A DNA stretch of 64,000 nucleotides from Ichthyophis bannanicus (taxonomy: Eukaryota > Chordata > Amphibia > Gymnophiona > Ichthyophiidae): assembly GCA_033557465.1 (NCBI GenBank), contig CM066044.1, positions 194,052,184 through 194,116,183 on the forward strand. The letters run 5' to 3'. The translations under genes and the position numbers were made by a program. Shown here one piece after another: positions 42,116-53,033 of this stretch (its first letter is position 1; each line of letters opens with the position of its first letter). The notes beneath the pieces are model-generated. The model did not search any database, was not told where the DNA came from, and was given only the letters and a program-made list of their open reading frames with translations.

Positions 42116-43250
42116 TTAAGTCTGGAACAGGTGTTGAAGAACAGCCTGAGCAAACAAGGCATCCCGGCGGGAGTCCTTGTCTAAGCAGTAATGGGCTGTG
42201 AAGATATGAACTGAAGCCCAAGTAGCTGCTCGACAGATGTCGTCGACAGAAACAGAGTGAAGATGAGCCATTGAGGCTGCCATGGTTCTCACATTGTGAG
42301 CTGTGACATGGCCTTCAAAAGGAAGGTTCTTACTCTCATAGGCAAAAGATATACACTGTGCAATGCAGTTGGACAGTGTCCCTTTGGAGACTGGACGTCC
42401 CAAATGACTAGTATCAAAAGCAACAAGGAGTTGAGAGGATTTTCTATGTTGCTGTGTCCTTTGCAAGTAAAAGGCCAAAGCTCTTTTACAGTGCAAAGCA
42501 TGAAGGTTCTTTTCTGCATTTGAGACGTGAGGCCTTGGAAAGAATACAGGAAGGTAAACCGCTTGGTTCAAATGAAAGGGCGAAACCACCTTTGGCATAA
42601 AGTGTGGATGAGTCCTAAGGACTACCTTATCATGATGGAACCTTGTATAAGGAGGATCAGCCACCAACGCTTGCAATTCACTGATGCGACGTGCTGATGT
42701 GACTGCAATGAGAAAGATAACTTTCCAGGAAAGGAATTTCAAAGAGGTAGTGGCTAATGGTTCAAAGGGTGGTTTCATGAGCTGCCCAAGTACCAGATTC
42801 AAGTCCCATGCCACCGAGGGTGGCTTAATGGGAGGCTTCGTTAAAAGAAGGCCTCTCATAAATTCGCTAAAAGAGGATGAGAGGAAATAGGTTGTCCATT
42901 TAGAGGCTTGAAAGAAGCTGCAATAGCACTCAAATGGACTCTCACTGAATTAGTCCTAAGCCCTGCATTTGATAAATGAAGGAGGTATTCCAAGTAATGA
43001 TTCCAGAGGTATCGCAAGAGGGTTAAGATCCTTCTGCAAGCACCATATGGTAAGCCTTTTCCACTTAAATGCATAACAGCGTCTTGTGGAAGGTTTCCTG
43101 GAAGCATGAAGGATATCCTTTACCTGCTGGGAAAGGTTAAGACCGTGATGTTCTAGGCTTTCAGCAACCAGGCCCTGAGATGCAGGGGATTGCGATGCCA
43201 CAGTATCCTGTCCTCTTGAGAAAGGAGATCTGGAGCAGATCCTAACTCCA
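42116..43250 (-). pseudogene. DIRS tyrosine recombinase, H2 copy (frameshifted)
   Basis: The catalytic half (42859-42116) is open for 247 codons with TSARRISELQAL, HNVRTMAASMA and HIFTAHYCLDKD, so Arg, HxxR and Tyr are all present. The upstream part is broken: the frame 43107-42856 carries LSNAGLRTNSVRVHLSAI, and the frame 44170-42956 ends after SRKPSTRRCYAFKWKRLTIW and a wrong-phase tail. At least two frameshifts near 42860 and 42970-43100 inactivate it. Confidence 0.8.
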
Positions 43251-44458
43251 GAGGTGGAGCTTGAGAGAGATGTAGGAGCAGAGGGTACCACAGTTGCCAT
43301 GGCCAACGTGGAGCTATGAGGATCATATAACCTCTGTCTCTCTGAAGCTTGAACAGGGTTTTGGGAATTAGGGGAATGGGTGGAAAGGCATACAGGAAGT
43401 CCTGACCCCAAAGGAGGAGGAAAGCATCCTTGGCCTGACAACCTTGAGCCGGAATTCTGAAACAGAACTGGTGAAGTCTGGCATTCAGCAGACTTGCAAA
43501 GAGGTCTATGTCCGGGGTTCCCCAAATTTGAAAAATTTTGGCCACCTGGTCTGCATGGAGAGACCATTCGTGTGGAAGCAGAACTCGACTGAGTCTGTCC
43601 GCCCAAGAGTTTTGAATGCCTGGAAGATACACCGCAAGGAGATGAATCTGATGCTCTCTGGCGAGGGCCCATATTCGCAAAGCTTTGTTGCAGAGCAACA
43701 GAGAGCCTGTTCCGCCCTGCTTGTTCACACAGAACATGGTTACTTGATCGTCTGTTTGAACTAGGACCGACATGTAGTTGAGCTGGGTGTGAAATACTCG
43801 AAGAGCAAGGAAGACTGCTCTGAGCTCCAGGAGATTGATATGGAGATAGGCCTCCTGTGGGGTCCAGGTACCCTGGGTAGAGAGGCCTTGCAAGTGGGCT
43901 CCCCAACCCACCTGTGAAGCATCTGTTGCTAGAGTGGCTTGGGGTAGGGGTTGCTGAAAAAGAAACCCCACCAAAAGGTTTTTGGGTGACTGCCACCATT
44001 GGAGGAACAAAATAAGGCAATCTGAGTTTGCTATTTTGTCTGACAGGCAACCTGACGCCTGAGTCCACTGAGTGGATAAAGTCCACTGGGCTGCCCTCAT
44101 ATGGAGGCGAGCATAAGGAACCACATGCACAGTGGATGCCATGTGGCCTAGCAACTGTAACATTTCCCAAGCAGTGAGGTGAGGTTTTAGCACTGCTTGG
44201 GAAGCTAACTGCACAATGCGAAGGCAGCAGGGCTGTGGAAGGTAGGCCCTTGTCTGTCTGGTATCCAGAAGAGCTCCTATAAACTCTAGGGATTGAGTGG
44301 GAGCAAGATTGGACTTTGAGAAATTTATGACAAGTCCCAAATACTGAAGGATGTGCATTGTGCGAGACAGAGAGGAACCCTGGCCTCTGGCTCTGAAGGG
44401 GCTCAAATGAGCCAGTTGTCTAAGTAAGGGAAGACGAATATTCCCAGGGTGCGGAGAA
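43153..44458 (-). pseudogene. DIRS RT/RNase H, H2 copy, 3' part
   Basis: Read leftward from the N2 insertion. Motif C is YLDN (44412-44430 region), as in H1. RNase H follows with LATDASQVGWGAHLQ, INLLELRAVFLAL and VQTDDQVTMFCVNKQGG, then IWGTPDIDLFASLLN and APRWPWQLWYPLL. A shift near the start separates motif C from the long frame 44463-43153, which then stays open for over 400 codons. The upstream half is at 56986-57560. Confidence 0.8.
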
Positions 44459-44850
44459 AGCACAGTTACTTACCTGTAACAGGTGATCTCTGGGAACAGC
44501 AGGAATAAGTCTTCACATATAGGTACATCGGTACCGACGGAGTCTGCGCGGAAACGCTTCCCAGCTTCCAATCAGAAACCTTTCGGAAGCATCCCACCAC
44601 GCCTGCGTGCTGCCTTCCCGCCTTTCCCAACTGTCTCTCCTCAGTTAAGTTTTAAAGCTGAGACAGAGAGAGAGAGAAGGGAAAGATAGAGATAGAGAAA
44701 ATACAACTCCTGGGGAGGTGGGGGGGGGGGGGGGTTGTGAAGACTTATTCCTGCTGTTCCCAGAGATCACCTGTTACAGGTAAGTAACTGTGCTATCTCC
44801 AGGAACAAGCAGGAATGAGTCTTCACATATGGGGGACTCCCAAGCTAAGA
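44459..44850. repeat. N2 left terminal repeat, foldback and internal complementary region
   Basis: Outer arm 44459-44518, inverted partner about 44735-44795, with CTGTGCTATCTCC at 44788-44800. A G-run lies at about 44721-44734 between the arms. Both consensus splice donors (CAGGTAAGT, plus at 44778-44786 and the complement near the left edge) are kept. Confidence 0.87.
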
Positions 44851-45814
44851 TGCCTGGAGTCCCAGCATGTTATAGACTGGAACATGCTACACCTCATATC
44901 GCCAGGCATCCTCAGGATGGAGGATAGGAGTTGAGAACAGAAAGGTGCTGTAAGAGACAGCCAACCTAGCATAGGACTGCAGGCAAGGAGTCCTTGTGTG
45001 GATGACAATTATCATCAATATATTGAAAAGGAAATATTGCAATATGGACCTCCCCTAACAGGATTGCAGAAAAGTATGGAGGTTCATGAGATCTACTGGG
45101 GATCCAGTAGAGGAACCTCAAGGAGGACCCCACTTTGAAGTGGAGGTAATAAACCTGTTAGAAAAAAACAGTGGAGGTCAGAATCCTGAAAGGTGAGAGG
45201 TAACCCCAGAGATCAACTGGGGTAGTACAAAAACAGTAGGCCTTCAGTGGAAGACTTTATGAAAAAAGCCTAGACTCTCTTGGCTGCAGAGTGGCTCACT
45301 CTTAGGAGCAAAAAGAGGAAAGGCTGACCGATTTGGACAAACCGGCCTAGTCCTTGTGGGAAGAAGGGGTATGGAAAACCCCCTGCATCCCAAAAAGAAG
45401 GACAGATGTCTGAGGCATTAGATCCGCTGATTAACTGAAGATCCGCAATGTCTTTCCTAACTGGTGTAGCTAGGAAAGATACTGGAGCTGGAGAGCTTCA
45501 GGGGTACCTAAACCTTAAGGTTATGGTAGAAGTTGTTAACTACCACGGGAAGTGGTTATGTGTGTAGAACCCCAAACATGCTGGACAGCATGGTATGGGT
45601 AGAGCCCAATTGACATTATCATATAGAGATATGTATAGCTATATGAGCATAGACAGTCAGATAGATAAGTATGTGAATACATATTTACCTATAATAAAAT
45701 ATCTCGACAGACACACATATATATGTATATATGTATATATATATACATATATACATATAGATATATAGATAGACATAAGAATATATCTATAGTAAGATAT
45801 AGAAGGGCATAGTA

Positions 45815-45829
45815 TATATACACACAAAT
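45815..45829. repeat. PLE target-site duplication, left copy
   Basis: TATATACACACAAAT at 45815-45829 is repeated exactly at 53019-53033, on the two sides of the PLE. Confidence 0.85.
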
Positions 45830-46998
45830 CACAGTAGGGGAACGTGATGTGTTCAAGGAAGAACAAACAATCATCTAATATTGAAAAGAGGCGTTTTTAT
45901 TCACAAACCAAAAAGTTGGTGCCCACCCGACACAGGCCGTGTTTCGTTTAACAAAACTTCATCAGGGGTATAGGGCAACTAGAAACAAAAACATTCAATT
46001 ATTACACTCAAATATATAATAAAACATATATTGAAACATAAATAAAACATATATTAAAAAAGAGGAACAATCAAAATCATAATAAATCACTTATAACAAG
46101 ATATATTTAAAAAAAGATATTAAACCATATATTAAAAAAAAGAAATTTGAACATAATCAGTCACAATGTAAAAATATTTATATAGAAATATCAAAAACTG
46201 GGTTGGAACGCTATATAAATAAAATTTCAAATAAAAACGAAGACAGGAGCAACAAAGTACATAATACATCATACCATAAGCAATAATAAATAATAAAATC
46301 ATAACCACTGAATCACCTTATCAATGAACATTTATATACTAATACCCAAGGGGGAAGGGGGGGGGAGGGAAGGGGAAAAAGAGGAGGGAAGAGGGAAGGG
46401 AGGGGGGGAGAGAGAAGAGGGGGAAGGGGAGGGGGGAAGAGGGAAAGGAAGGAGGGGGAGGAAGGAGGGGGGAGGGGAGGGGAGGGGGGAGGAGGGGGGA
46501 AGGGGAGGGGGAGGGAGAGGAAAACTAGAACAAAAAAATGAACTGAGACATTTGCCATGAACCAAAGGAAGAAGAGAAGAGAAACACACATATAATGATA
46601 TAAAAATGTTATCTCACAGATAAAATGAAAAGCAATTGTGATATATACCAAAAGGTATTCTAAATTAAAGAACCATCCCGTTGTGATGACTATTGTCTCC
46701 AAAAATACATTAAAGAATACCTTATTGGTTAATGCTGTGGAAGTATCCTCTTTGTAACTATACTAAAAACAAAAAATTCAACATTACAATACAGCAATAT
46801 AACTGACCACTGTGACCAACCATTTAAAACCCAAAGGAATGTAAAACCTACTCACTCATACCGGGCTCACCATGCTACACAAACCGCGGCACAGAATTTG
46901 TGAAAGTATCCTCGTTTGTCACAAATCAGTTTCCTTGCATTGGCAAACCCACGCCAAAGGAGTGCAGTGCTAGAAGAGATTCCTCTAAATAAACGCCT
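45830..46998 (-). repeat. PLE inverted terminal copy
   Basis: The complement of about 51790-52980, so the PLE starts with a backwards copy of its own 3' end. It joins head-on to the direct pseudo-LTR at about 46998-47006, right at the pyrimidine tract. The purine-rich run 46348-46521 is the complement of the tract at 52260-52460. Confidence 0.85.
45924..45970 (-). ncRNA. Hammerhead ribozyme motif, inverted copy
   Basis: On the minus strand the order is TACCC, CTGATGA, a short GTTT/AAAC stem II, GAA, stem III ACAC/GTGT, the C cleavage base, and GGGTG. All core bases are kept. It is directed away from the PLE coding strand. Confidence 0.75.
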
Positions 46999-46999
46999 T

Positions 47000-47681
47000 T
47001 TTCCCCTTTCCCTCTTCCCCCCTCCCCTTCCCCCTCTTCTCTCTCCCCCCCCCCCCCCTCCCTTCCCTCTTCCCTCTTCCTCCCCTTTTTCCCCTTCCCT
47101 CCCCCCCCCCTTCCCCCTTGGGTATTAGTATATAAATGTTCATTGATAAGGTGATTCAGTGGTTATGATTTTATTATTTATTATTGCTTATGGTATGATG
47201 TATTATGTACTTTGTTGCTCCTGTCTTCGTTTTTATTTGAAATTTTATTTATATAGCGTTCCAACCCAGTTTTTGATATTTCTATATAAATGTTTTTACA
47301 TTGTGACTGATTATGTTCAAATTTCTTTTTTTTTAATATATGGTTTAATATCTTTTTTTAAATATATCTTGTTATAAGTGATTTATTATGATTTTGATTG
47401 TTCCTCTTTTTTAATATATGTTTTAATTTATGTTTCAATATATGTTTTATTATATATTTGTGTGTAATAATTGAATGTTTTTTTTTCTAGTGGCCCTATA
47501 CCCCTGATGAAGTTTTGTTAAACGAAACACGGCCTGTGTCGGGTGGGCACCAACTTTTTGGTTTGTGAATAAAAACGCCTCTTTTCAATATTAGATGATT
47601 GTTTGTTCTTCCTTGAACACATCACGTTCCCCTACTGTGTTTTGTGCCTGACGTGGTTGGTTGCTCTTAGTTGGACCTATA
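47000..47681 (+). repeat. PLE 5' pseudo-LTR
   Basis: A direct copy of about 52341-53020, starting in a pyrimidine-rich tract (47000-47118) and ending TTGGACCTA. It holds a hammerhead motif and reaches to within 10 bases of the ORF1 ATG, so it probably supplies the promoter and leader. Confidence 0.85.
47499..47545 (+). ncRNA. Hammerhead ribozyme motif, 5' pseudo-LTR
   Basis: Stem I TACCC with GGGTG, core CTGATGA, stem II GTTT/AAAC with a 4-base loop and an extra A on the 5' side, core GAA, and stem III ACAC/GTGT closed by GGCCT. Predicted cleavage lies after C47540. Minimal hammerheads with a short stem III are known in PLE terminal repeats, where they may act as dimers. Confidence 0.82.
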
Positions 47682-47690
47682 CCTTTCAGC

Positions 47691-48692
47691 ATGTTCACCC
47701 CCTGGAAGGACATTTTAAGTTTTGGGGATGACGCACTTGCGAAATTTACTACACAAGAACCCTTGATAGACCATGATGTAGAAGATGATGATGATATTTC
47801 TAGTCAATGGGAAGAAGTTGTGTTGTTAACACAGAAGATGGTCAGAGAAGATGTCCATGCGTCATACCTCTTAGAATGTTGTAGAGCTAAAATTATTCCT
47901 AGAGGCCTGAGAGTAAATAAAGCCCCTGGCCTATACCGTAATGAGGAGGGTTTTATTAAGTGTTGGAACGCTATTTTAAATAAATGTTCCCTTGACCTAA
48001 TGATTTTATTGATTTCTACAGCTAATAAGAAGGCGGAGCTTTTTAAGAGTGATTTAGATGTGAAACTAGGGAGTCTTAAAGATTTAGATAAGAATTTTGA
48101 CAAAATACATAGTGACTATGAACGTAATATTCAATTTTTTAAGAAAGAAATCAAAGATAAAAAAGTTGATAAATTTAAGAGAGACGAAGAAGACTATAAA
48201 GTTGGTTATGTTTATCATTGGAGCAAGAAGTTAGATAGTGATAGGATTTGGATTAAGAAAAAACCTTCACTTTTTGATCGTAAGGAAAGTGTTGCCTTGG
48301 AACCCCTTTCCCCTGAACCTAAGAAGAAGAGAAGTAGGAGCGCATCTGTTGAAGGGTTCGACCCTTCATCCTCTTTGTTTTCTACTAAGAGATCACCTGC
48401 TAAGGTGGACCTCCCCTCCAAAAAACCCCTTTTTGATATGGATAAGTTTTGGAAGGAGGGTGGTCAGGGACGGTCCCGTGACCTGACCCCTCCTGTGCAT
48501 CAAAATTTTCGACAGGACCGTGTCCAATTCCCGGCCCCTCCGCCGTGGGGACAAGAAAGGTGGCGGGAGAAAGGACAAGATCCACCCCGGTTTCACAACC
48601 AGAATCAGCACCAATATCAGGATCGGTCGCATTATCAGGCCCCTGCCGTGAGAGGACACGGGCGAGGGCGCGGCAGGAACTTTTGGAATTAA
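47691..48692 (+). CDS. PLE ORF1, lysine-rich protein
   Basis: An open frame of about 334 codons from the ATG at 47691, 10 bases after the end of the 5' pseudo-LTR (an upstream in-frame TTG at 47661 is unlikely to be the start). The N-terminal third is acidic (DDDDISSQWEE), the middle is a Lys/Glu-rich likely coiled coil (about residues 120-190), and the C-terminus is basic with PKKKRSRSAS, a nuclear-localisation-like stretch, and a Gly/Arg/Gln-rich end (RGHGRGRGRN). An RNA-binding or gag-like role is inferred from this composition. It overlaps the next frame by about 150 bases in another phase. Confidence 0.7.
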   Translation: MFTPWKDILSFGDDALAKFTTQEPLIDHDVEDDDDISSQWEEVVLLTQKMVREDVHASYLLECCRAKIIPRGLRVNKAPGLYRNEEGFIKCWNAILNKCSLDLMILLISTANKKAELFKSDLDVKLGSLKDLDKNFDKIHSDYERNIQFFKKEIKDKKVDKFKRDEEDYKVGYVYHWSKKLDSDRIWIKKKPSLFDRKESVALEPLSPEPKKKRSRSASVEGFDPSSSLFSTKRSPAKVDLPSKKPLFDMDKFWKEGGQGRSRDLTPPVHQNFRQDRVQFPAPPPWGQERWREKGQDPPRFHNQNQHQYQDRSHYQAPAVRGHGRGRGRNFWN

Positions 48693-50932
48693 GTTTAATT
48701 AAACGAGATGTATCTTGCACTGTTTCCAATGTTATTAATATTTCAGACTATCAGCTGTCACCAGGGGAAGAGTCCCTGCTGAATAAGGGGTTGTCCTTTG
48801 TTCCCTCTAGGAATCCGGACAGGTTTGAAATTAATTTAGATTTGTACAAATTTTTCCGTAAAATTCGGATTAAACATCATTTTAATGGACAATCAGGTTA
48901 TCCGTCAGACTGTTCGGTGGTCTGTAAAAAGTCTACTTGGTATCCTCCAGCACCTGTTGATCCGCTTATTCTTGCCTTTGAAAAAACAGTATTAGGACAA
49001 GTTCATCGGGTATGCTCTAAGTCTACTGCTCCATATAGTAATCTCTCTAAAGAGGAAAGAGAGGCTATTACATCTTTACAAAAGAACAATACTATAATCA
49101 TTAAGCCAGCGGATAAAGGGGGTGCCGTTGTAGTTATGAACAAACAAGCTTATATTAATGAAATAGAAAGACAATTAAAGGATCGTGCTTTCTATGAACG
49201 GTTAACAGATGACCCCACAATTGAATTAAAAAAGAGGATAGACAATTTGGTCCAAACTGCTTTTGAAATAGGATACATAACCAAGAAAGAGAAAAAGGTT
49301 TTCTCACTGTTACAGCACCTGTTACACCCACCATCTACATTCTCCCAAAGATTCACAAATGTCTTGAGTCACCCCCTGGTAGGCCTATTGTTGCTGCTAT
49401 TGGGTCCCTTTTGGAGCCCTTATCCAAATTTTTGGACATTTTTTTACGACCTTTCATGACGTCCATGTGGTCCTATATAAGGGATTCGGCTCATGTTATA
49501 GAGATTTTAAGTACATTTCAAAATTTAGATTCAGATGTTATCTTAGTGACTATGGATGTCGAATCTCTTTATACCAATGTCCCACAAGCAGAGGCTCTTT
49601 TGATTCTTGAACAACATTTATCCACTAGGCTCTCCAATAAACGTATTCCTACTTATTTTTTGATGGAATTGGCTAGGATTGCTCTTTGCAATAACTTTTT
49701 TTGCTTTAGAGAATTGTTTTACCAGCAGATCAAGGGAGTGGCCATGGGTTCCTCCATGGCCCCGGACATTGCCAATCTCTATGTTTTTGAGTTTGAGGAG
49801 AAATTTATCAAGGATAACCCATATAAAGAGATCATCATATTATGGATACGTTACATAGATGATGTTTTTATCTTATGGAAAGGGCCCCAAGAGACTTTAT
49901 CTCATTTTAATGGGTGGGTGAATGGCTTAGATATCAATCTGAGATTCCAGCTTTCCTATGATTTTTCAAGCATTCCGTATTTAGATCTTCTAATCCGCTA
50001 TGAGGATCGTCATCTGACCACATCTCTTTATAGAAAACCCACGGATCGCAATACTCTTCTTCACTTTGATAGCTTTCACAATCCGGCTCTTAAGAGAAAT
50101 CTACCTGTAGGTCAATTCCTTCGTGCGAAACGGATATGTACCAGTGACAAGGATTTTGAACTCCATGCTCAGGTGATGGAGAATAGGTTTCACAATAGAA
50201 AGTATCCTCAGAAACACGTTTTGGAAGCCTACACTAGGGCAAGGTTGTCTACACGTGGAGATTTGCTCCTTTCATAACAAAGGAGCAATGATGTAGGGAT
50301 GGTTTGTCCGTTGTTATACACCACTCTTTCTCGCGATATTATTAAAGTTCTGAAGAGAGAATGGCATCTGATTCAATCGCTGGAAGGGTTTGAAGATGTC
50401 AGACTCACGATAGCGCACAAACGTAATGTTAATCTTAAGAATCTTAGTTCCCTCAGCTCTTACTGAACGGCAATTCGCTCCGAGGGTTAGAGGTCACTAT
50501 CAATGTGGCCGTTGCTCGGTTTGTATACACGCTTTATCCATTAAGGAATTCATTCATCCCTGCTCTCAAAGAAAATTTGTACTCAGTGAATTTTCTAACT
50601 GCGAGACTTCGCATGTCATCTATGTGATTGTATGTCCGTGTCAGAAACTGTATGTAGGTAAGACCGTACGCAGCGTACGGACAAGGATTGTAGAACACAG
50701 GAGTGCTATTAGGAGAGGTAATGTAGAAAAACCTTTGGTTGAGCATTGGATACAATCAGCGCATAAAATTTCAGATATTAAATTCTTCGTTATTAAGAAG
50801 GTTAAGGCCAACTGGAGGGGCGGTGACATTAATAGAACAATCTTACAATTGGAGCAGAGATACATCTTTATATTGAACTCTATGATACCAAATGGGCTCA
50901 ATCTAGAGCAGGACTTTTCCGTTTTTCTATGA
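48545..50932 (+). pseudogene. PLE reverse transcriptase with GIY-YIG endonuclease (frameshifted)
   Basis: PLE polymerases combine an RT related to telomerase with a C-terminal GIY-YIG nuclease. Frame 1 (48545-49310) has IIIKPADKGGAVVVMNK. A frame change near 49310 leads to frame 2 (to 50278) with TIYILPKIHK-type finger sequence, motif A VTMDVESLYTNVP, motif B GVAMGSSMAPDIANLY and motif C RYIDDVFILW, with the catalytic Asp residues kept. A TAA at 50276-50278 and a shift near 50440 precede frame 3 (50426-50932) with the CGRCSVC zinc-type linker and the GIY-YIG nuclease VIYVIVCPCQKLYVGKT, with Arg in RTRIVEH. There are three lesions, so it is not translated as one protein. Confidence 0.85.
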
Positions 50933-52340
50933 TGGTTTAGGGTTTTTGCATTTATTTCTAGGTGTCTGTGGTAGTTTCTTAAGAGATATATGTTTTGTCA
51001 TTTGTAGAGGTTTCGGTTTATATGAGCAGTTTTTCGGTCTTCCTCTTTCCAGATGCAGTAATGGTTTGTCACTACGTTGATGACAATAATTATGGATTTA
51101 ATAATTTTTTACTTGTGGTTTTAATGATAATATTTATTTATATGTATTATTTATTTATTATCAAGATGTTAAGGATTTTATGTCCTTTTGATATGTGCAT
51201 ATGAGGTTATCTCACACTTTGATAGTTGTTTTTATTAATTGATATTTATTATAATTTATTGTATGTTTTTATATATACACATTCAAGATTTTATTGACTG
51301 TATATTTTGGTGTGGTACTTAGGTAGTCATATTTTGACGTTTGCTATTGACATATCATTGCTGGTTTAGGGATGTCATTGTGCAGGGTCTGGTTTTATTT
51401 TAACTTGATGGTTGGTTTTATTAATTGATATTTAATATAATTTATTGTAAGTTCTTGTATATACACTTTCAAGATTTTATTGATTGTATAATTTGGTTTG
51501 GTACTTAGGTAGTTATATTGACATGTCATTGCTGATTTAGGGATTTTATTGTGTATGGTCTGGTTTCATTTCATTTGTTGTAATAAAGGTACGATTTTTA
51601 ACCATCTTGTTTTTGTTTTTGTTTTTTTGGTCGGATACATGGTCTAACGGATGCACACTTTAATTTATATTTCTTTTTTGATTTCGCCGATTGTATTGTG
51701 CCTTAGGAGCCGGGTATTCGGCGTTTACTGTGTCTTTGTTTTTTTACGTCATTTTTAAGCGCCGGGGGGTTTTCCAGCAGCGCATGCGTCGGCGTTTATT
51801 TAGAGGAATCTCTTCTAGCACTGCACTCCTTTGGCGTGGGTTTGCCAATGCAAGGAAACTGATTTGTGACAAACGAGGATACTTTCACAAATTCTGTGCC
51901 GCGGTTTGTGTAGCATGGTGAGCCCGGTATGAGTGAGTAGGTTTTACATTCCTTTGGGTTTTAAATGGTTGGTCACAGTGGTCAGTTATATTGCTGTATT
52001 GTAATGTTGAATTTTTTGTTTTTAGTATAGTTACAAAGAGGATACTTCCACAGCATTAACCAATAAGGTATTCTTTAATGTATTTTTGGAGACAATAGTC
52101 ATCACAACGGGATGGTTCTTTAATTTAGAATACCTTTTGGTATATATCACAATTGCTTTTCATTTTATCTGTGAGATAACATTTTTATATCATTATATGT
52201 GTGTTTCTCTTCTCTTCTTCCTTTGGTTCATGGCAAATGTCTCAGTTCATTTTTTTGTTCTAGTTTTCCTCTCCCTCCCCCTCCCCTTCCCCCCTCTTCC
52301 CCCCTCCCCTCCCCTCCCCCCCCCCCTCCTTCCTCCCCCT
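50933..52340 (+). other. PLE 3' untranslated region
   Basis: AT-rich. It contains two diverged direct repeats: TGATATTTATTATAATTTAT near 51240 and TGATATTTAATATAATTTAT near 51426, each followed by TGTATATACAC-like and CAAGATTTTATTGA-like sequence. The part from about 51790 is the template for the inverted copy at 45830-46998. A pyrimidine tract runs at 52260-52460. Confidence 0.6.
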
Positions 52341-53018
52341 CCTTTTTCCCCTTTCCCTCTTCCCCCTCCCCTTCCCCCTCTTCTCTCTCCCCCCCCTCCC
52401 TTCCCTCTTCCCTCTTCCTCCCCTTTTTCCCCTTCCCTCCCCCCCCCCTTCCCCCTTGGGTATTAGTATATAAATGTTCATTGATAAGGTGATTCAGTGG
52501 TTATGATTTTATTATTTATTTATTATTGCTTATGGTATGATGTATTATGTACTTTGTTGCTCCTGTCTTCGTTTTTATTTGAAATTTTATTTATATAGCG
52601 TTCCAACCCAGTTTTTGATATTTCTATATAAATGTTTTTACATTGTGACTGATTATGTTCAAATTTCTTTTTTTTAATATATGGTTTAATATCTTTTTTT
52701 AAATATATCTTGTTATAAGTGATTTATTATGATTTTGATTGTTCCTCTTTTTTAATATATGTTTTAATTTATGTTTCAATATATGTTTTATTATATATTT
52801 GAGTGTAATAATTGAATGTTTTTGTTTCTAGTTGCCCTATACCCCTGAAGTAGTTTTGTTAAACGAAACACGGCCTGTGTCGGGTGGGCACCAACTTTTT
52901 GGTTTGTGAATAAAAACGCCTCTTTTCAATATTAGATGATTGTTTGTTCTTCCTTGAACACATCACGTTCCCCTACTGTGTTTTGTGCCTGACGTGGTTG
53001 GTTGCTCTTAGTTGGACC
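52341..53018 (+). repeat. PLE 3' pseudo-LTR
   Basis: A direct copy of 47000-47681. It ends TTGGACC just before the duplicated TATATACACACAAAT. Confidence 0.85.
52840..52886 (+). ncRNA. Hammerhead motif, 3' pseudo-LTR (core broken)
   Basis: The same stems as at 47499-47545, but the core reads CTGAAGTAG where the other two copies have CTGATGAAG. The conserved TGA is lost, so this copy should not cleave. Confidence 0.78.
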
Positions 53019-53033
53019 TATATACACACAAAT

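Larger units (their letters stand above)
45830..53018 (+). mobile_element. Penelope-like element (PLE), long copy with GIY-YIG
   Basis: A 7.19-kb insertion on the plus strand, with exact 15-bp duplications. Order: an inverted copy of its own 3' part (45830-46998, complement of about 51790-52980); a direct 5' pseudo-LTR (about 47000-47681, matching 52341-53020); ORF1 (47691-48692); the RT and GIY-YIG endonuclease region (to 50932); a 3' untranslated region; and the 3' pseudo-LTR. Tandem or partly inverted terminal repeats are known for Penelope elements. Hammerhead motifs lie in all three terminal copies. ORF1 is open and the RT/endonuclease region has several lesions. Confidence 0.9.

Noticed and set aside
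41950..42220. A host exon using the CAGGTGAATA donor
   Set aside because: The flanking frames belong to the recombinase and terminal repeat of H2, and no acceptor-bounded conserved exon is visible.
45700..45790. A CRISPR-like or regulatory repeat array
   Set aside because: It is an AT-rich (TA)n and TATG(N) simple repeat without spacers, shared in looser form with 3940-4080 of E1.
46313..47128. Proline- or glycine/glutamate-rich open frames
   Set aside because: They are translations of polypyrimidine and polypurine tracts in the PLE terminal copies (also 52086-52492), open only because of base composition.
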